Origin: Lachnospiraceae bacterium
GTDB lineage: Bacteria; Bacillota_A; Clostridia; Lachnospirales; Lachnospiraceae
DNA length: 64,000 nucleotides
Reading direction: 5' to 3'
NCBI GenBank assembly: GCA_009911175.1
Contig: QXWX01000034.1
Span: forward strand, 10,668 to 74,667
Every line of letters begins with the position of its first letter. Positions within the stretch are counted from its first letter, which is position 1. Under the pieces are notes generated by a model. That model had not been told where the DNA came from. It ran no database searches and was given only the letters and a program-made list of their open reading frames with translations. The translations under genes were made by a program, and so were the position numbers. Positions 17,211 through 26,105 of this stretch are shown here, piece after piece.

Positions 17211-17966
17211 ATGAAAGAGAAAAGAAAAAACATTCATTTTAAAAAGAGTTCGAATGAAAAATGGAATTCCCTCAACAGGAAACAGAAGGCGCGGTATGTC
17301 TGGGATTATTATAAATTTCCCATCGCAGTCTGCCTGATCTGCTTATACATCGTCGGCTATACGGCATACGGCCATTTTACCAAAAAGGAGGTTTTGCTTT
17401 ATACCGCCCTTGTAAATGTGTCCGCAGGGGAGCAGCTCACCAACGAACTGGACGGCGGTTTCCTGGATTTCCTGGGCGCCGATGCTTCCAAAACGGAGCT
17501 GGAACTGTATACGGGAATCAATCTCACCGACGATCCCGATGCCCCCAATCATGAGTACGCCTATGCTTCCCGCGTAAAGATCATCGCTTCGATTGATGAT
17601 GAAAAGCTGGATGTGGTGCTCATGAACCGGGAAGCGTTTGACACATTTGCGCAGAACGGGTATTTCTATAATATGGAAGAACTGATCCGGGATACGGATT
17701 TGCAGAGCACGGCCAAATGGGAGCCGTACCTGGTGTCTGGCACGGCCATACTGGAAGACAATGCTGACGAACTGCTGCAGGACAGTTCCCTGGAATACCA
17801 GGCTGTGACGGAGGAATATCCTATGGGGCTTAACGTATCGCAGGCAGGCGTTTTCCGGCAGGCAGGCTTTGAAGATGACGTGTATCTGGGTGTGCTCAAA
17901 AATTCGCCGCGCATGGAGATGGCGGCGGAATATATAAGATATCTGTTTGCATGGCCGGAAAAGTAA
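17211..17966 (+). CDS. Membrane-anchored protein of unknown function
   Basis: A 251-residue protein with a basic N-terminus, one membrane helix at about residues 37-55 (FPIAVCLICLYIVGYTAYG) and a large exterior domain. I do not recognise a named family. The exterior part has segments like DVVLMNREAFDTFAQNGYFY that resemble the ligand-binding fold of solute-binding proteins, but this is only a resemblance. It follows the DUF624 gene by six bases, so the pair is probably one transcript with the LacI-type regulator, linked to the sugar importer. Confidence 0.75.
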   Translation: MKEKRKNIHFKKSSNEKWNSLNRKQKARYVWDYYKFPIAVCLICLYIVGYTAYGHFTKKEVLLYTALVNVSAGEQLTNELDGGFLDFLGADASKTELELYTGINLTDDPDAPNHEYAYASRVKIIASIDDEKLDVVLMNREAFDTFAQNGYFYNMEELIRDTDLQSTAKWEPYLVSGTAILEDNADELLQDSSLEYQAVTEEYPMGLNVSQAGVFRQAGFEDDVYLGVLKNSPRMEMAAEYIRYLFAWPEK

Positions 17967-18001
17967 AACGCCGGATGCCGTGCAGCAAGCGCGCGACATC
18001 G

Positions 18002-18014
18002 TGTGAACAGTAAC
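18002..18014. repeat. Possible terminal remnant of MITE family B
   Basis: TGTGAACAGTAAC differs at one base from the family B end TGTGAATAGTAAC. Only the end is recognisable, so chance cannot be excluded. Confidence 0.3.
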
Positions 18015-18082
18015 TTGCAAAAAGCGAACAAAGATGTATCTATGCCCGCTTTTAACTATTTCGTATTTATTTTTGATGGAAT

Positions 18083-18105
18083 CTGGTCAAGGTCTGACCT
18101 GTAAC
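18083..18105. repeat. Terminal fragment of MITE family A
   Basis: Ends in GGTCTGACCTGTAAC and, reverse-complemented, matches the 23-base left end of the element at 32902-33048 with one difference. No other part of the element is recognisable beside it. It lies about 40 bases upstream of the AraC-type gene. Confidence 0.55.
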
Positions 18106-18145
18106 ATTTATATTGCTTTCAACACATTGAAAGGAGCCGCCTGCT

Positions 18146-19000
18146 ATGGACACACCTCACATCGCGCTTTTCCCTCATGAACATTTTCTGGATATACGCC
18201 CTTATCAATACGGCTGGGAAGAATGTGAACCTCTCCATTCTTTTGGTCCTTTTGTCCGCAACCATTATCTGTTCCACTACATCATCAGCGGAAAGGGAAT
18301 GTTGTATTCTCACGCCGCCAATGGTAATATACACGAATACCGCCTGGATGCAGGCCAGGGATTCCTGATCTGTCCGGGACAAATTAATTTATACACCGCT
18401 GATGAGAAAGATCCCTGGAAATATGTCTGGATAGAATTTGACGGAATGCGCGCAGAGGAATGTCTGCTCCAGGCGGGTTTAGAACAGAGCCAGCCCATTT
18501 ACCGCCCACGGAGCATAGAAGAGGGAAAACTTCTGCAGGACCATATGCTCTATTTTTTTGAAAACTCGAAAAGATCTCCCGTCCACCTGGTTGGAAAGTT
18601 ATACCTGTTTCTGGACGAACTCATTGAGTTCTCCACCAGCCGGCAGAATACAGAAGAAAAAAGAGAACAAGATTTTTATATCAATGAAGCGGTAGTGTAT
18701 ATCCAGCAGAATTTCAACCGTGAACTGACTGTCGATGAAGTAGCCGGTTTTTGCAAATTAAACCGAAATTATTTCAGCCGCAAATTTAAAAAAGTCATAG
18801 GCTGTACTCCCCAGGAATTTCTGATCCGTCAGCGTCTGACAAACGCGGCCGAGTTAATGAGTCTTACTGATCTGCCCATTAAGAGCATAGCAGCTCAATG
18901 CGGATACCCCAACCAATTTCATTTTTCCCAGGCTTTCAAAAAATTCTACGGCATGCCTCCCCAGGAGTGGAGAAAACATAATCACGCGGAAAGGGACTGA
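18146..19000 (+). CDS. AraC-family regulator with cupin sensor domain
   Basis: A 284-residue regulator. The first ~150 residues form an AraC-type cupin ligand-binding domain (HYIISGKGMLYSHA ... GFLICPGQINLYTAD). The C-terminal ~100 residues hold two helix-turn-helix motifs: LTVDEVAGFCKLNRNYFSRK and IKSIAAQCGYPNQFHFSQAF. AAAGGAG precedes the ATG. It is convergent with the GH36 gene and so lies at the end of the alpha-galactoside cluster, like MsmR/RafR-type activators, which makes it the likely regulator of that operon. A terminator follows. Confidence 0.92.
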   Translation: MDTPHIALFPHEHFLDIRPYQYGWEECEPLHSFGPFVRNHYLFHYIISGKGMLYSHAANGNIHEYRLDAGQGFLICPGQINLYTADEKDPWKYVWIEFDGMRAEECLLQAGLEQSQPIYRPRSIEEGKLLQDHMLYFFENSKRSPVHLVGKLYLFLDELIEFSTSRQNTEEKREQDFYINEAVVYIQQNFNRELTVDEVAGFCKLNRNYFSRKFKKVIGCTPQEFLIRQRLTNAAELMSLTDLPIKSIAAQCGYPNQFHFSQAFKKFYGMPPQEWRKHNHAERD

Positions 19001-19025
19001 CCCACAGTGAGTCAGCCCTTTTCAT
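18992..19025 (+). terminator. Intrinsic terminator after AraC gene
   Basis: A stem of AGGGACTGAC and GTCAGCCCT-type arms followed by TTTTCATTTT. It overlaps the AraC stop codon and lies between convergent genes; the arms also allow termination of the GH36 transcript. Confidence 0.65.
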
Positions 19026-19032
19026 TTTCATC

Positions 19033-21225
19033 TCATCCAACTGCCTTCAAATATACTTGAAAAGCAGGATAATCCCCCCGTATCTGCGGAAGGGGATAAC
19101 CGGCCTTCATCAATTCCCCTCCGCTGTAAGTCTCCCCGATTCCATCAACCTGATATTGAAATGACGGATTCAGCCCTTTCAGCCGCAGTGTCCTGAAAGG
19201 CGGAGCAGAGTGGGTACATCCCATCACCACGTTAACCAGAGCCTCTTTCTGACCAGCGGACACCTGCTCCCAGGCTGTATATGAACTGTCCTGGAAAGGG
19301 CTGCTGAGACGGTAATAGTCCCCGTCATGTATCAGGTTATAATGCTTCTTATACGTTTCCACCTGACACCGGATCTTTCTTTTCTCTTCTTCTGTACATT
19401 TCCCCAGATCCATCTCATAGCCAAAAGCTCCGCTCATAGCAGTGATTCCCCGTGTCTCCAAAGGGGTAAACCGCCCGTTTTGTTCGTTGGGAACCGCTGA
19501 AACATGGGCTCCCATGGTACAAACCGGATAGCAGAAAGAAGTTCCATACTGGATACGCAGACGGTCAATCGCGTCCGTATCGTCACTGCACCAAATCTGA
19601 GGCGTATAGTAAAGCATCCCGCCGTCAAACCGGCCTCCTCCTCCGCAGCACCCTTCAATAAGTATATAAGGATAGTCACAATGCAGCCGCTCCAACAGAT
19701 CATAAACGCCCAGGACATATCGGTGATAGACCTCCCCCTGGCGCCCGGCAGGCAGTCCGGCGGACCAGACATCTGTAAGACTGCGGTTCATATCCCATTT
19801 AATATAAGAAATGTCTGCACTGCCAAGTACTGCTTTCATCTGATCATAAATATGATCCCTCACATCTTTACGTGAGAAATCCAGTACCAACTGTCCCCTG
19901 CCCCTGGAAGGCGCTCGTCCGGGAACACGCAGTATCCAGTCTGGATGGGCACGATAGAGATTACTGTCCTCATTCACCATTTCCGGCTCCATCCAAATTC
20001 CGAATTTCATTCCCAGATCCTTGACGCATGGAACCAGAGCCTCCAGTCCGCCAGGCAGCTTTTCCCGGTTTACCTGCCAGTCGCCAAGCCCGCTGTTATC
20101 ATCATTTCGGGAACCGAACCAGCCGTCATCCATTACAAACAGCTCAATTCCCAAATCAGCTGCTTCTCTGGCAATATCAACCAGTTTGTCAGCATCGAAA
20201 TCAAAATAAGTAGCTTCCCAATTATTTACCAGAACTGGTTTCCTTTCATACTGGTACGGATCACGGAGCAAATGTTTCCGGATTGCTTTGTGATACTGAC
20301 GGCTCATTTGTCCAAACCCATCTGGTGAGCAGACCATTGCCGTTTCCGGAGCCGTAAATGTCCCGGCCGGTTCCAGCGTCCAGCAGAAATGATAGGGATG
20401 GATTCCCATGACCAGACGGCTGTTCTCATATTGACTGCATTCCACCGCTGCCTCAAAGTTACCGCTGTACAGAAGCATGGCGCCATAACACATCCCCCTG
20501 TCTTCATCTGCGTCATGATCACAGATCATCACAAAAGGATTATGTTGATGACTGGATATTCCGCGTACACTGCCTACACTTTGTATTCCCGGCCGCACCG
20601 GTCCGCGGTCCAAACACCGTTCCATCAAATGATGGCCGTTAAAAGTAATCAGATCCAGATCAGACCGGGTAAAATCCAGACAAAGTGAGGCGCACCTGCA
20701 CACACGTATTGTCTCGGTCCCCTCATTCACTAACCGGATGGCACGGGTGATAAGGTCAAAATCCTCAAACACCCCATAATACATTTCCACCGCTATTCGG
20801 GCAGCCGAATCTTTCAGCAAGACCACCAGAGTCTCTGCTTCATTTTCCATACCATGAAAACCAGGCAGCCCCTCCAGTTTATACTTTCCCTTTTCCAAAT
20901 GAAATCCCTCATACCGCAGGTCTGCCGTATGGCTTCCTCCTGGCAGTTCCAATTCAATAGAAGGCAGACGAAAATCCCCTACGCCACAGGTAGAATATTC
21001 CTGCGGCATCACATCCAGGGAATAATCCCTGTTTCTGCCTGCTTCATCAGGATTAGGCGAAAAACTACGTTCACCGCACTTGATCAGCCCGGACAGATCG
21101 CGGTTGTCAATCCTTGCTCCATAATAGATATGCTCAAGAACATGATATTGATCTACTTTCATTTGATATGTAGTATTTTGCGTATGCAGTGTAAAGATTT
21201 TGTTTTCCTGGTCAAGTACGATCAT
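19033..21225 (-). CDS. GH36 alpha-galactosidase
   Basis: A 730-residue cytoplasmic alpha-galactosidase of glycoside hydrolase family 36, acting on melibiose, raffinose and similar alpha-galactosides. The barrel motifs are intact: FVMDDGWFGSRNDDNSGLGDW-like region near 365-385, nucleophile D478 in YIKWDMNRS and acid/base D548 in WCSDDTDA. The length and catalytic positions match the 720-740 residue bacterial enzymes. The ATG at 21225 follows AGGGGGTATC and starts the conserved N-terminal beta domain; a longer upstream frame is not used. It is the last gene after a CUT1 importer, indicating import then hydrolysis of alpha-galactosides. Confidence 0.95.
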   Translation of the reverse strand: MIVLDQENKIFTLHTQNTTYQMKVDQYHVLEHIYYGARIDNRDLSGLIKCGERSFSPNPDEAGRNRDYSLDVMPQEYSTCGVGDFRLPSIELELPGGSHTADLRYEGFHLEKGKYKLEGLPGFHGMENEAETLVVLLKDSAARIAVEMYYGVFEDFDLITRAIRLVNEGTETIRVCRCASLCLDFTRSDLDLITFNGHHLMERCLDRGPVRPGIQSVGSVRGISSHQHNPFVMICDHDADEDRGMCYGAMLLYSGNFEAAVECSQYENSRLVMGIHPYHFCWTLEPAGTFTAPETAMVCSPDGFGQMSRQYHKAIRKHLLRDPYQYERKPVLVNNWEATYFDFDADKLVDIAREAADLGIELFVMDDGWFGSRNDDNSGLGDWQVNREKLPGGLEALVPCVKDLGMKFGIWMEPEMVNEDSNLYRAHPDWILRVPGRAPSRGRGQLVLDFSRKDVRDHIYDQMKAVLGSADISYIKWDMNRSLTDVWSAGLPAGRQGEVYHRYVLGVYDLLERLHCDYPYILIEGCCGGGGRFDGGMLYYTPQIWCSDDTDAIDRLRIQYGTSFCYPVCTMGAHVSAVPNEQNGRFTPLETRGITAMSGAFGYEMDLGKCTEEEKRKIRCQVETYKKHYNLIHDGDYYRLSSPFQDSSYTAWEQVSAGQKEALVNVVMGCTHSAPPFRTLRLKGLNPSFQYQVDGIGETYSGGELMKAGYPLPQIRGDYPAFQVYLKAVG

Positions 21226-21370
21226 AATGATACCCCCTGATAAATATTTGGTATAAAACCAGTCCCGGCTGGTTTTATACCGGGACTGGTATGAAAAATC
21301 CAATTACAACTTTTATATATTCCCGCAGACAGCGCGGCAAACGCACAGCCCTGTTTCAAAAAGTTCCCAC

Positions 21371-22213
21371 CTATTTTCCGCCGGTACCGGCAATCCCTTC
21401 CACAAATTGACGTTGGAAGATCAGGTATAGCACCACCATCGGCAGCATAGCCAACAGAGAACCGGCCATTAACACCGGGAAGTTGGTGGTAAACTGGCCG
21501 CGCAGCGTGGAAAGTCCTGAAGACAGCGTCATCATCTTGAGATCGGAATTTACCACCAGTGGCCACATCAGGTCGCCGTATGCGAAAACCGCGGTAAAAA
21601 TGGTCAGGGCTGCTACGGAAGTCCCCGTCAGCGGAAACATGATCTTATAAAATGTCTGCCATTGGTTGCAGCCGTCCAAATAGGCGGCCTCACCCACCTC
21701 ATCCGGAATGCTCATATATGCCTGACGCAGAAAGAACACGCCGAAAGCACTGACCAGCCCAGGAAATACCAAGGCAAATATAGTATTAGCCATACCCATT
21801 TTCGCAACCATCTGATACTGAGGAATGATAAAAATCTGGCTTGGCAGAGACATCTGGATCAGTACAATACCAAAAAGAATATTCTTGCCTCTGAATTTCA
21901 GCTTGGCAAACGCATATCCCGCCATAGAACTGAATAAAACGGCGCATACCACCCGGAAGAATACCATCAGTATCGTGTTCCAATATAGATTGGCAAACGG
22001 CAGGCTGGCGATCGCTTCTTTAAAATTATCCAGTATGAGCTGCTTTGGAAAAAAAGTCGGCGGAATCAGCATACTTTCAGGAACCGTCTTGGAACTGGTA
22101 AGGATCATCCACAAAAAAGGAAAGATCATAATAACCGCGCCCAGGATCAGGAAGAAATAAGTAAGAGCCTTATTGATCATATAGGAGCGCTTCAAAGAAT
22201 TTGTATTTTTCAT
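21371..22213 (-). CDS. Alpha-galactoside-type ABC permease, MalG type
   Basis: A 280-residue CUT1 permease with six helices. The EAA loop is DEVGEAAYLDGCNQWQTFYK, and the C-terminus FQRQFVEGIAGTGGK is usual for MalG/RafG-type subunits. GGAGG lies eight bases before the ATG. It follows the MalF-type gene by 18 bases and precedes GH36 by about 145 bases, consistent with an msmEFG/rafEFG-like import operon. Confidence 0.92.
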   Translation of the reverse strand: MKNTNSLKRSYMINKALTYFFLILGAVIMIFPFLWMILTSSKTVPESMLIPPTFFPKQLILDNFKEAIASLPFANLYWNTILMVFFRVVCAVLFSSMAGYAFAKLKFRGKNILFGIVLIQMSLPSQIFIIPQYQMVAKMGMANTIFALVFPGLVSAFGVFFLRQAYMSIPDEVGEAAYLDGCNQWQTFYKIMFPLTGTSVAALTIFTAVFAYGDLMWPLVVNSDLKMMTLSSGLSTLRGQFTTNFPVLMAGSLLAMLPMVVLYLIFQRQFVEGIAGTGGK

Positions 22214-22231
22214 TCCAATACCTCCATCATA

Positions 22232-23119
22232 TTAAATATCATATGTAACCCATTTCTTTTGCCCCTGGAATTGTACCAAGGTCACAAGAAGTATCAATCC
22301 AACAGTCCAGATCACGATAGCGGAACCATACCCTCTGTCTCCTGCTACAAAAGAGGAGCGGTAGAACAGGTACATCAGACTCTGCATATCTATCAGAGCC
22401 GGATTGGTCTCATCTGCCATCATGTAAATGAGGTCATAAATTTTCATGGAAGCCATCAGACGCATGATCAGTACAGAAAACAAAGTCGGGGAAACCATCG
22501 GCAGCGTAATGGTAAAAAACTGCTGAACTTTTCCTGCGCCGTCAATGCTGTTTGCCTCATAAAGCGACTTTGGAATATTCTGCAGTCCGGCAAGGAGAAG
22601 AACCGCGTCATAACCGATACTGCTCCAGACGGACACAATGGCAACAGCCAGTACAGCCGTTTTCGGGTCCGTAATCCATTGAATCTTTACCCCCAGTATC
22701 TGGTTAAGAATACCATACTCACCGTTGAAGATCCAACGCCACACCATGGCAACGGCTGCCGGGGCACAGACCAGAGGCAGGAAAAAAATCGTACGAAAGC
22801 CTCCTTTAAACCTCACATTCGCGTTCAACAGCATAGCAATCAGCAGCGCCAACGCAATTCCCACAGGTACCGTCAATATACAAAAGTAGATGGTATTCCA
22901 GGTTGCTTTCCAGAACTCCGCATTCGTAAACATATCTACATAATTTTGCAGGCCTATGAACTTGTAATGCCCAAAGCCTTCGTGCTCACAAAAGCTTGCA
23001 TACAATGTCTGTACAAAAGGCCACAAATTTAAAACGACCAGACCTATGATCGTAGGCGCTACCATAAACCAGCCCCAGTTTTCTTCCCGCCGGGCCGCGG
23101 CAGATAATTTATTGTTCAT
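22232..23119 (-). CDS. Alpha-galactoside-type ABC permease, MalF type
   Basis: A 295-residue CUT1 permease. The N-terminal segment NWGWFMVAPTIIGLVVLNLW is the first helix, and the EAA region is PKSLYEANSIDGAGKVQQFF. AGGAGG precedes the ATG. It lies 14 bases after the binding-protein stop. The neighbouring binding protein seems deleted in its middle, so this permease may lack a working partner or may take substrate from another binding protein. Confidence 0.92.
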   Translation of the reverse strand: MNNKLSAAARREENWGWFMVAPTIIGLVVLNLWPFVQTLYASFCEHEGFGHYKFIGLQNYVDMFTNAEFWKATWNTIYFCILTVPVGIALALLIAMLLNANVRFKGGFRTIFFLPLVCAPAAVAMVWRWIFNGEYGILNQILGVKIQWITDPKTAVLAVAIVSVWSSIGYDAVLLLAGLQNIPKSLYEANSIDGAGKVQQFFTITLPMVSPTLFSVLIMRLMASMKIYDLIYMMADETNPALIDMQSLMYLFYRSSFVAGDRGYGSAIVIWTVGLILLVTLVQFQGQKKWVTYDI

Positions 23120-23133
23120 AAAAATTCCTCCTA

Positions 23134-24108
23134 CTACTTTTCTAATTTCTTAGCGGTTTCTGTATTGACAATACGTTCCATATTCTCCAGACCGGCCATA
23201 AGATCCTGGTTGCCGGAATAGATTCTGGTCAATTCGTCTATTACCTGGCTCTTCCATTTCGGGCTGGCAGAATTATAAACGGCCTGCACCGCATAATCGA
23301 ACTGATCGAAAATAACATCCAGATCCAGCTTTTCATCGTAGGAATCAAATGCGGCGCGCCAGGTCTCTTCACAGCCAATATAAGCAGGGATAGCAGCACC
23401 ATTTTCTCCCTGGATCCGCTGTGCCTCTTCCGTACCAAAAAACTTGATCACATCCAGGGCAGCCTCACGATTTTTGCCGCGGGCCGAGGTTGAATAGCAC
23501 AAGCCATTGGACATAGTAGCACGTCCATCCTGATCCAGGCTTTCACTGTCCTCTATTGGATCCGCACATTTCGGCAGCTTGGCCAGATCTTCCCAAGTCC
23601 ATTCTTCGGTGGGGTAAGAAATCCCGGCAGCATCAAACATTTCCTTATTATACACCAGAAGACCATTATCCTTATCTTTCGGTACACCATATAGATGACC
23701 GTCACTTCCACTGGCATTTCTGCGGGAAATCTCCGAAAAATGTTTTTCATAATAATCCGACTCTACATCGTCATAAAGATCTGTCACATCAGCCAACATA
23801 CCGAAATCCGCGTAATACAAAAGCTGATTGGTATGCATCCAAAATATATCCGGCATAGTATTACTCTCTGCGGACGCCTCTAGCTTCGTCCAGTATTCAC
23901 TCCAACTGGTAGCCTGTACTTCAATCTCCACATCCGGGTGCTGGGCAGTATATGCGTCACACATAGCCTGCATCCCGGGGCGTTGATACACATCCCAGAT
24001 CTGAAAAGTGAGATGTGTCTTTCCATCTGCGGTTTTTCCACATCCGGTGAGCGACAACAACAAGATCAGCATCAAAACCGCCACTTTAATACGCGATAAT
24101 TTTATCAT
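23134..24108 (-). CDS. Sugar-binding lipoprotein, internally shortened
   Basis: A 324-residue member of the family 1 solute-binding proteins, about 100 residues shorter than usual. The signal peptide ends in lipobox LTGC, and lobe 1 looks normal (PDIFWMHTNQLLYYADFGML, GVPKDKDNGLLVYNKEMF, TEEWTWEDLAKL). Directly after that, the sequence jumps to the late lobe motif NGLCYSTSARGKNREAALDV and continues normally to the end. The middle block that includes the second-lobe core and the usual aM-x-x-G-x-W segment is missing, in frame. The simplest reading is an internal deletion, so ligand binding may be lost; a naturally short variant is less likely. AAAGGAG precedes the ATG. Confidence 0.8.
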   Translation of the reverse strand: MIKLSRIKVAVLMLILLLSLTGCGKTADGKTHLTFQIWDVYQRPGMQAMCDAYTAQHPDVEIEVQATSWSEYWTKLEASAESNTMPDIFWMHTNQLLYYADFGMLADVTDLYDDVESDYYEKHFSEISRRNASGSDGHLYGVPKDKDNGLLVYNKEMFDAAGISYPTEEWTWEDLAKLPKCADPIEDSESLDQDGRATMSNGLCYSTSARGKNREAALDVIKFFGTEEAQRIQGENGAAIPAYIGCEETWRAAFDSYDEKLDLDVIFDQFDYAVQAVYNSASPKWKSQVIDELTRIYSGNQDLMAGLENMERIVNTETAKKLEK

Positions 24109-24243
24109 AACTCCACTCCTTTATTTTTTGTCAGATAGATATACCCTTTACAGATCATATCTGCCTGCCCCATTTTTTACGGTCACAAATAGAAATACAT
24201 CCCGGGCCTGCATTTTCTCTTCTGTAACCTCTAAAACCACTTA

Positions 24244-24289
24244 AAATTATAATAAAAGGGCACTCTGCTGTAAATGAAGCAGTGTGCCC
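24244..24289 (-). terminator. Intrinsic terminator or leader attenuator
   Basis: On the minus strand GGGCACACTGCT and AGCAGAGTGCCC (11 of 12 bases pair) enclose an 8-base loop and are followed by TTTTATTATAATTTT. It is about 135 bases upstream of the binding-protein start. It may end transcripts from the decayed XRE gene upstream or attenuate the importer operon. Confidence 0.6.
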
Positions 24290-24404
24290 AACATATACCC
24301 TGATTTCACAAAAGTCACATTTTTATATAAATATATTACCATTTATATCTATATCAATTTTTTTTGTGAAAACTATCAAAATTTTTATCTTCATTTTTGT
24401 ATAA

Positions 24405-24770
24405 AACTATCAAAGTGATTTTAATGCCATTCTGCAAATGATAGCAGATGCCCGCCGGAAAGCTTCCTATCAAGTGAATGCCACAATGATTGACCTTTAT
24501 TGGGGAATTGGAGAATTTGTTTCCAACAAGGCCGTGCAGGATGGCTGGGGACGTTCTTGCCCAAAGACAAAATCGGATGCAGAGAGATTATTCTATTTGA
24601 AGCTGGCCTCTCGGGAAAAGTATAAAGCAAAAGAAAATTTCAAACCGGAATACTTGGGAAAAATGCAGTTTTATCTTGAAGCGTTAGACCGGGATGTAAA
24701 GAAGCCCCACGAAAATCCCAGCGTTGGCATTATTCTTTGCAAAAGTAAGGAAGAGGACGTTGAGAGTTTT
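24405..24770 (+). pseudogene. DUF1016/YhcG-type nuclease remnant
   Basis: Two separated pieces of a DUF1016 (PD-(D/E)XK nuclease, YhcG-like) protein are fused in one frame. The N-terminal piece is DFNAILQMIADARRKASYQV then NATMIDLYWGIGEFVSNK; the C-terminal piece is FKPEYLGKMQFYLEALDRDV with HENPSVGIILCKSKEE. The family's long central region is gone, there is no start codon or ribosome binding site at the front, and the tail diverges after SKEEDVE. It is therefore a decayed gene. Such proteins often accompany restriction-modification or mobile DNA. Confidence 0.75.
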
Positions 24771-24805
24771 TCAAAAAATCAATTTATTATGTTAGTACAA
24801 AATAG

Positions 24806-25170
24806 CTACTCGGAAACCTCCGTTTCTCTGGCTTTTTTCAAGCCTTCGGCTGTCGCTTTCATAACTACGAGTCCCTTCTCGTTCATGGTGTCCAGCATTA
24901 CATCAATAGACTTTCGGCAACTGTCCTCGCCTCTATGCCCTTCCGTGTAGAAAAACTGGTCTACGGAAATATCAAACATTGTGACAAGCTGGAAGAATAA
25001 ATTAAAACTGGGGTGCTGCCCCTTATTTTCAATGCTCATAATCGCGCGATCAGTCTTTCCGACTAATTCCGCAAGGTAGGCCTGCGTCCAGCCCCGTTCC
25101 TCTCGGGCCTGCTTGATAGCCAGCCCTAAACCGTGAAAATCAAATCGTCTTCATCTTGGTTCATTCTCAT
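24806..25170 (-). pseudogene. XRE-family HTH regulator, frameshifted
   Basis: From about 25144 to 24806 the minus strand encodes GLGLAIKQAREERGWTQAYL, the start of an XRE/Cro helix-turn-helix, then AELVGKTDRAIMSIENKGQH and a C-terminal tail ending KKARETEVSE. The natural start ATGAGAATGAACC (25170, with AGGGTGAT before it) is in another frame and hits TAG after 14-15 codons. Restoring one T in the GATTTGATTTT run joins both parts (DEDDFDFHGLGL). A single-base deletion therefore seems to have broken the gene; a sequencing error is the alternative. Confidence 0.7.
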
Positions 25171-25318
25171 ATCACCCTATATCATTGTACATTTCGGGTT
25201 GACTTATGAAAATGTAATGAAATTTGATATAATGTAGTATTTTATTTCTTATTCACATAGTTGCACTTTTATCTAAATCCGTATAAAATTATATAGAATA
25301 GTAGATTGGAGGATAAAA

Positions 25319-26026
25319 ATGGCGATATGGAATCCTTGGCGTGGCTGTCATCGTTACAGTACAGGCTGCAAATTTTGCTACATACATAAGGGAGATTATA
25401 AAAAGGGAATTGACACAAACATTATTAAGCAAACCGAAAAATTTTATGACCCTATTGAAAAAAACAAAAATGGAACTTACAAAATAAAATCGGGGCAAAT
25501 GGTTTATGTATGTTTTTCATCAGACTTCTTGATAGAGGACGCAGATAAATGGCGTACTGAATGCTGGGAAATGATACGGGAACGCTCCGACTTACATTTT
25601 CTCTTTCTGACAAAAAGAATTGAAAGATTTTTGGATTGTGTTCCGCATGATTGGGAAAGTGGGTACGAAAATGTTACGGTTGGCTGTACGGTTGAAAATC
25701 AAGAAAATGCCGATTACCGATTAGACATTTTTTCCAGCCTTCCTATTAGGCATAAAAATATTATTTGCCAGCCATTGATTGAGAACGTCAATCTCTCTGC
25801 ATATTTGCACGATATAGAATTAGTTGTTGTCGGCGGAGAATCTGATAAAAACGCAAGGCCGCTTGACTATGACTGGGTATTACAGATCCGGGAGCAATGT
25901 ATTTTCCATAATGTACACTTTGAGTTTAGGCAATGCGGTACACACTTTATCAAAGATGATAAATTATATACATTAAAAGTCCGTGATTTATGCACTCAAG
26001 CAAAAAAAGCAAATATAAACTTCTGA
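25319..26026 (+). CDS. DUF5131 / phage Gp37-Gp68-like protein
   Basis: A 235-residue cytoplasmic protein of the family once named for phage Gp37/Gp68. It starts MAIWNPWRGCHRYSTGCKFC, whose cysteines C10, C17 and C20 suggest metal or Fe-S binding, followed by tyrosine. Other family motifs are VYVCFSSDFL, FLFLTKRIERF, VTVGCTVENQ and VVVGGESDKNARPLDYDWV. Function is unproven; the fold resembles radical-SAM-like barrels. GGAGG precedes the ATG. The gene and its two followers are more AT-rich than the flanking operons, suggesting transfer. Confidence 0.85.
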   Translation: MAIWNPWRGCHRYSTGCKFCYIHKGDYKKGIDTNIIKQTEKFYDPIEKNKNGTYKIKSGQMVYVCFSSDFLIEDADKWRTECWEMIRERSDLHFLFLTKRIERFLDCVPHDWESGYENVTVGCTVENQENADYRLDIFSSLPIRHKNIICQPLIENVNLSAYLHDIELVVVGGESDKNARPLDYDWVLQIREQCIFHNVHFEFRQCGTHFIKDDKLYTLKVRDLCTQAKKANINF

Positions 26027-26105
26027 CACTCTCTTTTTTGTGCATGAAAAGAGAGGAAATAATCAATCCAAAGAAATATAATTGTCACTGGAAAGGAGTA
26101 AAAAA

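Noticed and set aside
24369..24414. Direct repeat AAAACTATCAAA twice, 34 bp apart, as an AraC operator for the alpha-galactoside operon.
   Set aside because: The second copy overlaps the decayed DUF1016 coding remnant, and both are about 260-300 bases upstream of the operon start with no promoter element in register. Chance in AT-rich DNA is likely.
24438..24950. A real 170-aa gene.
   Set aside because: Only the front and back of a DUF1016 protein are present, there is no start signal, and the last third has no similarity and overlaps the XRE gene on the other strand.
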